This document shows positions 1 to 5,004 of a stretch of DNA of 5,004 nucleotides, piece after piece. Each line of letters starts with the position of its first letter. Within the stretch, counting starts at the first letter, position 1. The position numbers were made by a program, and so were the translations under genes. Source of the stretch: Globobulimina sp. (Eukaryota > Foraminifera > Rotaliida). The stretch covers positions 1 through 5,004 of the forward strand of contig PIVH01000782.1 in NCBI GenBank assembly GCA_003354225.1. The letters run 5' to 3'. Below the pieces are notes generated by a model. It was not told where the DNA came from and made no database searches. It was given only the letters and a program-made list of their open reading frames with translations.

Positions 1-1602
1 AACAGAAACAAAACCATCACATTCCAGCATAGCGGGATTACCACCAAATTAATAAGTGATACAAGAGAATGTTCGTCCATTTTAGAGACATTTATGGCCA
101 CAAATCCCAAAGTAATCGGTTTCGACTGCGAATGGGTTGGAAATCATAAAATAAGTTTATTACAAATTGCAAATAACAATTCAATAATATTAATTCGCTT
201 AAATCGATTGTTATCGACACCCATCCAATTAATAAGTTTATTGTCCAATATTGGGATAATAAAATGTGGCGTCGGCATTAGAAATGATGTCAAAAAACTA
301 AGATCTCATTACAACCTCGAAACAGTTGGTTGCATTGAGTTAAATAATTTGCATCAACAAACCAAGAATATGACAACATTCGTTTCCTTAAATAAATTAT
401 ATCAGTTATTATTTAACAAAAATATGAAATATAAACAAATCTGCATCACTCGCAGTAACTGGGAAGCACAGATATTAAATGATGGACAGTGTCATTATGC
501 TGCTGATGATGCACTTGCTGGATACCAAATATTTTGCAAATTAATCAAAACTTATTTCAAACAGGACATAGATATGCAAGCACTGCATGGATTAATTGAT
601 AATTTTGAAAACAATAAATCAATGAAATCAAAAACTTATAAACTCAATACTTCAGCCGCAAAATCAAATTTTTTCCGAAATAATGTTGGTAAACGAACCT
701 TATTCGATAACTGTAAGATGCTGCAGCCGGATGGCTCTGTTTTGGGATTCTGTTCCAGATTCGCTTTGAAATGGCATTTGAATGAAGGGCTGGCAATAAA
801 GTTAAATGAAACAACCATACAACTAAAAAATACAAAGGCTGTTAAAATCCAAATATTTGACGAATACATAAGGACCGAATCACCAAATATATGTTTTGTT
901 TGTGGCAATAGAAATAATCTGAGGAAATATAGTGTGTTTCCAGTCGGATATACCTCGCATATTAACGAAGAATATTATGATCGCTCATGTTTTAATCATG
1001 ATAATATTTTGCTGTGTTTGCCATGCAACAAAAAAGCGCAAAAAACGGAAATTGAATTTAAGAAATTGCTATGTTCAAAGTATGCGGATGTGACATCGTT
1101 TGAGATTGCGAGCAAGTTATGGCACACTATGAAATGTGCAAAAACATTGCGGAGAGATGCGACAAGAAAACAGATACCAATTCGTAAACAAATTGAATTA
1201 ATGCAACACATATTGACGTATTCCAAAGTGAAATATAAAGTGATTCATCAACAACAATATAAAGTATGTTTGGAGGAGTTGATTGTTTATGGATTTTTAA
1301 GAAGCAATGCAATGAAAACACTCAACATATTTGAAGAATGTTTGTCGTTTTATTATAACAAAAAAGATATTCCAATGAGTGAACTGATTAAACTTTCAAA
1401 GCAAGGAAATGAAGAAAGCGATGAAATTGTTTTCCACAAACTTTTAGATAAATTGGCAGGTTTTGATCAGAAAAAACAATCAAAATTGCATTGCAAACAA
1501 TTGGTGTCAGCATTTGATGGGAAACAGTTGGAATTTATTGAAATGTGGAGAAGGAATTTCATTCACAATCTGAAGCCTCGTTTTCTTCCAAGTAATTGGT
1601 GA
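1..1602 (+). CDS. EXD2: EXD2-like 3'-5' exonuclease, 5'-partial
   Basis: Probable DEDDy-family 3'-5' exonuclease (RNase D/WRN fold) of the EXD2 type. Numbering from the ATG at 94: motif I is FDCEW (D11, E13), motif II is GVGIRND (D65), and motif III is YAADD (Y135, D139), so all four metal-binding acids and the catalytic Tyr are present. After the exonuclease domain (about 1-152) comes the EXD2-type C-terminal module: FDNC/DG around 204-214, then C267-x2-C270, H302 and C308-x2-C311, a zinc-knuckle or HNH-like arrangement. The rest (about 330-502) is helical and basic. The frame is open from base 1, and codons just before 94 read like the usual lead-in to this domain, so the Met at 94 is probably internal and the true start lies left of the window. 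No intron is visible. In animals EXD2 acts in DNA end resection and at mitochondria; the role here is inferred from the family. The stop TGA is 3 bp from the convergent gene's stop. Confidence 0.88.
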   Translation, partial: NRNKTITFQHSGITTKLISDTRECSSILETFMATNPKVIGFDCEWVGNHKISLLQIANNNSIILIRLNRLLSTPIQLISLLSNIGIIKCGVGIRNDVKKLRSHYNLETVGCIELNNLHQQTKNMTTFVSLNKLYQLLFNKNMKYKQICITRSNWEAQILNDGQCHYAADDALAGYQIFCKLIKTYFKQDIDMQALHGLIDNFENNKSMKSKTYKLNTSAAKSNFFRNNVGKRTLFDNCKMLQPDGSVLGFCSRFALKWHLNEGLAIKLNETTIQLKNTKAVKIQIFDEYIRTESPNICFVCGNRNNLRKYSVFPVGYTSHINEEYYDRSCFNHDNILLCLPCNKKAQKTEIEFKKLLCSKYADVTSFEIASKLWHTMKCAKTLRRDATRKQIPIRKQIELMQHILTYSKVKYKVIHQQQYKVCLEELIVYGFLRSNAMKTLNIFEECLSFYYNKKDIPMSELIKLSKQGNEESDEIVFHKLLDKLAGFDQKKQSKLHCKQLVSAFDGKQLEFIEMWRRNFIHNLKPRFLPSNW

Positions 1603-1629
1603 CAGTCACAACAAATCAAAGTATGCCAT
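1490..1629. repeat. Direct repeat copy 1 (source copy, gene-tail junction)
   Basis: This 140-bp segment recurs at 2000-2139 in the same orientation, 510 bp away, with a single difference (G at 1575, A at 2085). It spans the tail-to-tail junction of two genes: the last 36 codons and TGA of the exonuclease on the plus strand, the 3-bp spacer, and the stop plus last seven codons (MAYFDLL) of the EEP gene on the minus strand. It is continuous with both genes here, so it is the original. The base change turns AAG into AAA, both Lys in the exonuclease frame. Confidence 0.97.
1534..1539 (-). terminator. Candidate poly(A) signal for the EEP gene
   Basis: AATAAA on the minus strand, about 67 nt past the EEP stop codon and inside the coding region of the convergent exonuclease. 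If used, the two mRNAs overlap antisense. The match is perfect, but AATAAA is common by chance in AT-rich DNA. Confidence 0.4.
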
Positions 1630-1716
1630 CAATCCATAATGATCAGACACCACCAACCCGTTTTCCGTCCAATCTTTGACCTCATGCTTAACCTTTGCTT
1701 GTTGCAACTTGTCATT

Positions 1717-1722
1717 AATAAA
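1717..1722 (+). terminator. Candidate poly(A) signal for the exonuclease
   Basis: First AATAAA on the plus strand after the exonuclease stop, about 115 nt downstream and inside the EEP coding region on the other strand. If used, the convergent transcripts overlap. This is a motif match only. Confidence 0.3.
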
Positions 1723-1999
1723 CATATGATCGTAGGTTGCATTCGGTCTTTCTTCCAATTCATAGCGGAATGTTCTTTTACATTCTTTGAACACATCATG
1801 TTGTAATCCACAAATATTTTTCAATGCACGCGACAATATCGAATATGCCCTATCTTCTTGTTTCCACTTTAATTCCCACGACCAATTGCTACAAATATTG
1901 AAATCACCCAAAACCATCACATATTTCATAGTGTTGCAACTTAGCTTCGTGTTCATATAATTTGCTAACTCTTTGATTTCCGACAACTTTGCTGCGCGA

Positions 2000-2139
2000 A
2001 TTGCAAACAATTGGTGTCAGCATTTGATGGGAAACAGTTGGAATTTATTGAAATGTGGAGAAGGAATTTCATTCACAATCTGAAACCTCGTTTTCTTCCA
2101 AGTAATTGGTGACAGTCACAACAAATCAAAGTATGCCAT
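2000..2139. repeat. Direct repeat copy 2, inserted inside the EEP gene
   Basis: Second copy of 1490-1629, 139 of 140 bases identical. Its flanks are the two halves of the EEP gene: the NTHLE motif lies just right of it (2141-2155) and the following coding block starts just left of it (CGC at 1998-1996, minus strand). Removing 2001-2139 (139 bp, not a multiple of three) joins the halves in one frame, with one base (A at 2000) shared between donor edge and target. This marks it as a recent templated insertion and not an ancestral exon. No terminal inverted repeats or longer target duplication are visible, so it is not a classical transposon. It is a dead copy of the exonuclease tail, with no upstream part. 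Confidence 0.95.
2044..2049 (-). terminator. Poly(A) signal carried by the inserted repeat copy
   Basis: Copy of the AATAAA at 1534-1539, brought along with the duplicated segment. On the minus strand it follows the premature TGA at 2128-2126 by about 75 nt, close to the spacing of the original stop and signal (67 nt). A transcript of the interrupted EEP gene could therefore end inside the insertion. Confidence 0.35.
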
Positions 2140-2397
2140 TCTCCAAATGCGTATTGACGATAAGTAATGTGTCTGTTTCTTTGTCTGTCACCGTCTCATT
2201 ATTTATTTCATAAATCGCATAAATTAATCCTCGACAAACAAGAGACTTTGGAAAAGGTAAAAGTGCCCCGTCATAATTGAGTGATCCACACAATTTCCAT
2301 GCCATTTTACTGTATGTCATGAGACCATTGTTAAACCCAAAATATTTCGGCAGCGATTCCTTTGGATTGTTACCCCAATCACAAAAGAAGTGTAAGC

Positions 2398-2533
2398 CTA
2401 AAAAGTCAAGTGACACATGTACAAGGATATGTTGCGAGGTGTGATGCAATGATACATTGAAAGATGGAAAAAAAGGACAAAAACAGTTGCACAATTAAAA
2501 AAAAATAAGAATTAACACATACAAATATATTAC
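2398..2533 (-). other. Probable intron of the EEP gene
   Basis: The minus strand reads AATG|GTAATA at the donor (G of GT at 2533) and CTTTTTAG|GC at the acceptor (last G at 2398). The split codon G+GC gives Gly and keeps the frame. The interior is T-rich on the minus strand. The exact acceptor is uncertain because the downstream frame is also open leftward into this segment (to about 2494), so part of it could be coding. Confidence 0.5.
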
Positions 2534-2626
2534 CATTTACATTGAATTTTATCATTGTCACTTTGTTAAAGCAACAGCAAATCCAATTAAAAATCCTGTC
2601 GATACAGTAAGCATTCTTTGCCAATA

Positions 2627-2632
2627 TTTATT
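2627..2632 (-). terminator. Candidate poly(A) signal of the 141-aa gene
   Basis: AATAAA on the minus strand 15 nt after the TAG at 2649-2647 and 72 nt before the ATG of the EEP gene. Its position fits the end of a short 3' UTR and argues that the upstream reading frame really stops at the TAG. Confidence 0.45.
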
Positions 2633-2646
2633 GTCTGTATGAAACC

Positions 2647-3072
2647 CTAAAAACTATACGTACGGACATGGTTATATACATTAACATAGATTTTATATAA
2701 ATATTTAACTGAAATCGTGGCTATTACCATAGCAGCAACAGCATATATTATCACCCAAACTCTTTTAATGAATCCCAAATTATTTTTATCAATCACATTA
2801 TTTTGAATATATTTCAGCACTGCCTCATTATCGTCATATTGTTTTACCTCATATTCCAATTTATTTATTTTAACATCTTTATCCAATAATTCCTGTTTCA
2901 TTGATGCCATCATTTCTGTATTAATGTCATTTTGAAGCAATGATTGTATCCCTTTGAACTGTTTATCATTTCCCCTCCGTAATACTTTCAAAATCTCTTT
3001 TAATTCGTTCAACTCATTAAATATTTTCATATTCATATTATTAAATGCATTATTTTTGTCTTTATATGTCAT
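2647..3072 (-). CDS. Unrecognised coiled-coil/single-membrane-segment protein, 141 aa
   Basis: I do not recognise this family. The ATG at 3072-3070 is chosen because the frame upstream offers only a GTG and then a stop inside the previous gene. Residues about 15-80 are charged and helical with Leu/Ile spacing (FNELNELKEILKVL, then KINKLEYEVKQ), suggesting a coiled coil. Residues about 105-122 (VWVIIYAVAAMVIATISV) form one hydrophobic segment with K103 and R104 before it and K123 after it. The short C-terminal tail (about 19 residues) suggests a C-terminally anchored membrane protein with its body in the cytosol; that topology is inference. It lies 25 bp after the stop of the upstream gene on the same strand. 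An AATAAA 15 nt past its TAG supports this end. Base composition matches the neighbours. Confidence 0.6.
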   Translation of the reverse strand: MTYKDKNNAFNNMNMKIFNELNELKEILKVLRRGNDKQFKGIQSLLQNDINTEMMASMKQELLDKDVKINKLEYEVKQYDDNEAVLKYIQNNVIDKNNLGFIKRVWVIIYAVAAMVIATISVKYLYKIYVNVYNHVRTYSF

Positions 3073-3079
3073 AAAAGAC

Positions 3080-3154
3080 ACAATTTTTTTAGCACTTTTA
3101 TTTACAAATCGTAGGAGCTAAAACATTTTGGAACAAAAAGTGCAAAAAAATTGT
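3080..3154 (-). repeat. Inverted repeat bracketing the stop codon of the EF-hand-like gene
   Basis: Bases 3080-3090 pair with 3144-3154 (11 bp, including a 7-bp A/T run) and 3092-3099 pair with 3136-3143 (8 bp); A3091 is a one-base bulge. The loop is 36 nt (3100-3135). In the minus-strand RNA the outer arm covers part of the last coding codons, the stop codon sits at the loop-stem border and the other arm runs to 8 bp before the next ATG. It could shape 3' end formation or simply reflect an inverted duplication. Confidence 0.7.
3097..3102 (-). terminator. Poly(A) signal overlapping the stop codon
   Basis: The minus strand reads TGTAAATAAAAG across the end of the EF-hand-like gene, so AATAAA includes the TAA stop. 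The next start codon is only 25 bp past the stop, so cleavage 10-30 nt downstream would fall at or inside the next gene. Confidence 0.4.
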
Positions 3155-4444
3155 ACCATTCAACTCATTGTATTCATCAGATAAATGATTATATTTTTCA
3201 ATAATATCTTGATACATTTTATTTTGTTTAATTGCAGGAATCCCATTTTCCTCAATCCAGCGCCATAAATCTCGCACACAACTCTCGATTTCGTAACCTG
3301 TTTTGTCGACATTTCTGCTAAATTGGTCCCTGATATTTGTAGCTAACACTATTTTATCCACAGAGCTTCTATCCAAATCATCATATGTTAATATTTTACA
3401 TTCTGCAATTTCCCTCTCACCAAACACGGACATTAATATCTGTAAAAACGCATTTTTCTCTGGGAATGCAGTCAATATTTTCATTTTTGCAGCAAAGTTC
3501 TGTATCTTTTGTTTGTATTCAAAATCAAATAAAACATTGTCATGAATGTTTAAAAAAATATTGACACAATCATCGTCATTCAGATCTGGATATAACTCAA
3601 GTAACAATGATTTAAATTGCGCTATACTTAATTTCCCGCATTTCCTGGAATCAAATGTCTCAAAAAACGTTTTTGCATCTTCCATGAACAATATTTGTGC
3701 TTCTTTCTCGCTGATATCGATGGATGAATTAATGACAAACTCATCATCATCGATATCAAGCAATGGAGTGTGTTCATTGATACTTTCCAACGGCGAAGAA
3801 CTTGGATCAGATAACGTTCTATGAACAGTCCGCGCGGTGTACACATTCAAAGCTTTTATAAACTGATTTTTTGTTAATGTGTTTACTGCATTCCATAAAT
3901 GCGCAAACTGGATTTCATCGCTATTACGAAAACATATGTAATCAAACATTGCTTTTGCAATAATTTGTTTGTTTTGAGGCAAATCATATTCATCATCGTC
4001 GATGCATAGAGTGGAATAGATATATTTGTCAAAAAAAGCTATAAATTTGTCGATGTTCATCGTGCGTTTATCTTTGGAATCAATTTCAGTTTCATCCCAG
4101 GAACAGATTGAATCATATATATCGTCGATTACTTCATCCGTGAGATCCAATGTGTTGATCATGACACAGCTGTCAATATTTGTATTTGTGTTGTTGTACA
4201 TATGTGTTTTGAATGCAAACGAATTGGAAACATCGCAGTGTGCTAAATCCAGTGCAGGCAAAGTATATGAGTTTGATGACCGGGCCTTTTCGCCCCGGGA
4301 TTTATTTGGTTTTGGTTTTGGTATAGGTGATGTGTCGGAATTGGGTGAGCTTGATGAAGATGATTCTTCTGATGGTCGTGAACCTCGCCGTTCATCTGTT
4401 AATTTGTCTGAATTGCTGTTACTATCTGAATCTGCTGGTAACAT
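3098..4444 (-). CDS. Acidic protein with degenerate EF-hand-like repeats, 448 aa
   Basis: No family recognised with certainty. The ATG at 4444 is the first after an in-frame TAA 15 nt upstream. Residues 1-60 are low-complexity: Asp/Ser repeats, a Ser run (28-33) and a PIPKPKPNKS stretch, probably disordered. The clearest helix-loop-helix is at about 257-283 (FFETFDSRKCGKLSIAQF): loop positions 1 (D265), 6 (G270) and 8 (L272) fit an EF-hand, but positions 3, 5 and 12 are Arg, Cys and Gln, so calcium binding is doubtful. Similar but weaker units are at about 105-140, 163-188, 292-320 and 390-420, which would suggest paired EF-hands. An EHTPLL dileucine-type sorting motif is at 224-229. No signal peptide or convincing membrane segment is present. 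A regulatory or scaffold role in the cytosol is inference. TAA at 3100-3098 overlaps an AATAAA. Confidence 0.75.
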   Translation of the reverse strand: MLPADSDSNSNSDKLTDERRGSRPSEESSSSSSPNSDTSPIPKPKPNKSRGEKARSSNSYTLPALDLAHCDVSNSFAFKTHMYNNTNTNIDSCVMINTLDLTDEVIDDIYDSICSWDETEIDSKDKRTMNIDKFIAFFDKYIYSTLCIDDDEYDLPQNKQIIAKAMFDYICFRNSDEIQFAHLWNAVNTLTKNQFIKALNVYTARTVHRTLSDPSSSPLESINEHTPLLDIDDDEFVINSSIDISEKEAQILFMEDAKTFFETFDSRKCGKLSIAQFKSLLLELYPDLNDDDCVNIFLNIHDNVLFDFEYKQKIQNFAAKMKILTAFPEKNAFLQILMSVFGEREIAECKILTYDDLDRSSVDKIVLATNIRDQFSRNVDKTGYEIESCVRDLWRWIEENGIPAIKQNKMYQDIIEKYNHLSDEYNELNGTIFLHFLFQNVLAPTICK

Positions 4445-4736
4445 TATGTTTATTTCTTAATTGCAGTATTTGCTGAGATAAGTGTGAGTTATGCAGACAG
4501 TTTGAGTGAATTTATTATTACTTTGCTGTGATCACGGAAAGATGATTGTCTATACTTCAGTTAAAAACTTCTTTCATAAATCTTTTCGCAAATGTCCTTG
4601 CAAATGCATATTTTTAGTATTAATTTTAAAATGGCGGAATGATCTTCATTTTCAAAACTTGCAGAATGGGAAAATGTACAAATAAGAAGAAGTCAGAAGT
4701 GGAGAAACCTTTTTTTTTTTTAACTATATTTAAACC
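4445..4736. promoter_or_regulatory. Divergent intergenic region
   Basis: A 292-bp spacer between two divergently transcribed starts, presumably holding both promoters. Visible elements: a 12-base T run at 4710-4721; a TATA-like TATATTTA at 4725-4732, only five bases before the tetraspanin ATG and so too close for a standard TATA box unless the leader is nearly absent; and a GCAAATG direct repeat at 4588-4594 and 4600-4606. A 47-codon plus-strand frame (4542-4685) with a Cys-rich patch and a short hydrophobic run is present, but nothing supports it as a gene. No RNA gene is recognised. Confidence 0.5.
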
Positions 4737-5004
4737 ATGTGCAGTTCGTTAATCCTTGGTTCATTAAAAATTAGTTTAACAATATTTAACATACTACATG
4801 TATTGGTAGGATTATGTGTGACAGCATTTGGTGGTTATTTGCAAATTGATTATGGAACATATGTCGTGAGTTATTTTAATTATTGATTGTATCAAAAGTA
4901 CAATTACTGTTATCAATAATAAATTGTTTTTGATGCAATCAATCATTAATTGTCTAGATAACAATAGTTACATTAATCGTGGGCGTATTTATTACAATTT
5001 TAGG
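4737..5004 (+). CDS. Tetraspanin, N-terminal part (two exons, 3'-partial)
   Basis: Start of a tetraspanin, a four-pass membrane organiser. Exon 1 (4737-4865, 43 codons) has a Cys near the N-terminus (C2), an LK pair at 10-11, then a hydrophobic segment at about 13-34 with N18 and G25, the classic tetraspanin TM1 pattern, ending in a short polar loop. After a 92-bp phase-0 intron, exon 2 (from 4958) gives ITIVTLIVGVFITILG, which matches the start of TM2 with its VG...G spacing. The CCG-containing large loop, TM3 and TM4 lie beyond the right edge. The ATG is preceded by AAACC and a T-rich tract. Without the splice the frame ends at a TGA in the intron. The call rests on the TM1/TM2 pattern, as the diagnostic extracellular cysteines are not in view. 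Confidence 0.75.
4866..4957 (+). other. Intron 1 of the tetraspanin gene (92 bp)
   Basis: The donor GTGAGT at 4866-4871 is a near-consensus site; the acceptor is TTAATTGTCTAG ending at 4957. The phase is 0 and both flanks code for tetraspanin-like membrane sequence in frame. The intron has in-frame stops, so it must be removed. Most of it forms the hairpin at 4876-4949. Confidence 0.8.
4876..4949 (+). repeat. Long inverted repeat (hairpin) filling the tetraspanin intron
   Basis: Arms 4876-4897 and 4928-4949 pair over 22 positions with one mismatch (T4881/C4944) and one T-G pair that becomes a G-U wobble in RNA. After a 2-base bulge (4898-4899) a further 6 bp form between 4900-4905 and 4922-4927, leaving a 16-base loop. 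The hairpin takes up 74 of the 92 intron bases and ends 8 bases before the intron's 3' end. It may be a mirtron-like small RNA precursor, a tiny MITE-type palindrome, or a splice-aiding fold. Confidence 0.8.

Larger units (their letters stand above)
1606..2555 (-). pseudogene. EEP (neutral sphingomyelinase/DNase I-like) phosphodiesterase gene, interrupted
   Basis: Member of the endonuclease/exonuclease/phosphatase superfamily, which cleaves phosphodiester bonds in nucleic acids or lipids. Likely parts in minus-strand order: exon 1 from ATG 2555 (MIKFNVNG, the usual first beta strand with its Asn), a 136-bp intron, then exon 2 from 2397 with NNGLMTYSK, RGLIYA and NTHLE (2155-2141). After the 139-bp insertion the coding block resumes at 1998 with GDFN (1908-1897), TYDHMF and the catalytic SDH (1647-1639), ending with TGA at 1608-1606. 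The insertion shifts the frame and brings a TGA (2128-2126) soon after NTHLE, removing the GDFN and SDH half. Without the insert the product would be about 226 residues, short for the family; the N-terminal stretch that normally carries the LQE metal-binding Glu is not found. The wording of the motifs is closer to neutral sphingomyelinase-like members than to APE1; the substrate is unknown. Either a pseudogene or a disrupted allele. Confidence 0.7.

Noticed and set aside
636-1321. Several minus-strand frames of 60-90 codons inside the exonuclease gene
   Set aside because: They overlap a well-supported coding region with conserved motifs, overlap each other in different frames and show no family features; they are antisense shadows.
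1629-1811. A 60-codon minus-strand frame inside the EEP 3' half
   Set aside because: The overlapping frame has the GDFN, TYDH and SDH motifs; this one has none and ends at the repeat edge.
2000-2139. Reading copy 2 as an intron of the EEP gene
   Set aside because: There is no GT at the 5' edge before the premature TGA that would keep the frame, and the segment is an almost perfect copy of a coding junction; insertion explains it better.
3108-3150. A 39-nt T-rich GTACAA...TTTTAG segment near the 3' end of the EF-hand-like gene as a small intron
   Set aside because: It is a multiple of three with no stop, so reading through is equally possible, and it lies within the inverted repeat that explains the T-rich runs.
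3741-3752. TCATCATCATCG-type triplet runs
   Set aside because: They encode short Asp runs in the acidic protein and are too short to treat as a microsatellite.
3303-4460. Plus-strand frames of 80, 92 and 144 codons opposite the EF-hand-like gene
   Set aside because: The minus strand has one continuous 448-codon frame with coherent acidic and helical sequence; the plus-strand frames are antisense readings with no recognisable domain.
4542-4685. A 47-codon plus-strand frame with a CPCKC patch and a short hydrophobic run
   Set aside because: No homology is recognised, length is within chance for AT-rich DNA, and it lies in a divergent promoter region. It might be an upstream frame of the tetraspanin transcript, but nothing shows that.
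4918-4923. AATAAA inside the tetraspanin intron as a poly(A) signal
   Set aside because: It lies in the hairpin loop of an intron with good splice sites and coding sequence on both sides; a chance match in AT-rich DNA is likely.
1-5004. CRISPR arrays, tRNA, rRNA, bacterial operon signals or phage genes
   Set aside because: No regularly spaced repeats, no tRNA or rRNA-like segments and no Shine-Dalgarno-led gene runs were seen; introns and poly(A)-type signals point to a eukaryote.

Overview
This window looks like nuclear DNA from a eukaryote with a small, AT-rich, tightly packed genome. Support for this: at least one clear GT-AG intron (92 bp, in a tetraspanin) and a second probable one (136 bp); AATAAA-type poly(A) signals near gene ends; no Shine-Dalgarno-spaced operons; and families that are eukaryotic in this form (an EXD2-type exonuclease with its C-terminal CxxC module, and a tetraspanin). 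TGA, TAG and TAA all end reading frames, so the standard code is likely. The exact lineage cannot be read from the sequence; an unusual compact animal or a protist both fit.

Layout, left to right. (1) 1-1602 (+): an EXD2-like 3'-5' exonuclease, open to the left edge, so its true start is outside the window. (2) 1606-2555 (-): an endonuclease/exonuclease/phosphatase (EEP, neutral-sphingomyelinase/DNase I fold) gene lying tail to tail with the exonuclease, only 3 bp between the stop codons. It is broken by a 139-140 bp direct copy of that tail-to-tail junction, pasted into the middle of its coding region. (3) 2647-3072 (-): an orphan 141-residue protein with a helical or coiled-coil body and one membrane segment. 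(4) 3098-4444 (-): an orphan 448-residue acidic protein with a Ser/Pro-rich start and degenerate EF-hand-like helix-loop-helix units. (5) 4445-4736: a 292-bp divergent intergenic region. (6) 4737 to the right edge (+): the first two exons of a tetraspanin, whose 92-bp intron folds into a long hairpin.

The genes do not form an obvious pathway. The most notable structure is the templated duplication: copy 1 (1490-1629) holds the last 36 codons of the exonuclease and the last 7 codons plus stop of the EEP gene, and copy 2 (2000-2139) repeats it with one difference in 140 bases. Taking out exactly 139 bp of copy 2 puts the two halves of the EEP gene back in the same frame, so the insertion is recent and copy 1 is the source. 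Two inverted repeats also deserve attention: the near-complete hairpin of the tetraspanin intron and a hairpin bracketing the stop codon and poly(A) signal of the EF-hand-like gene.
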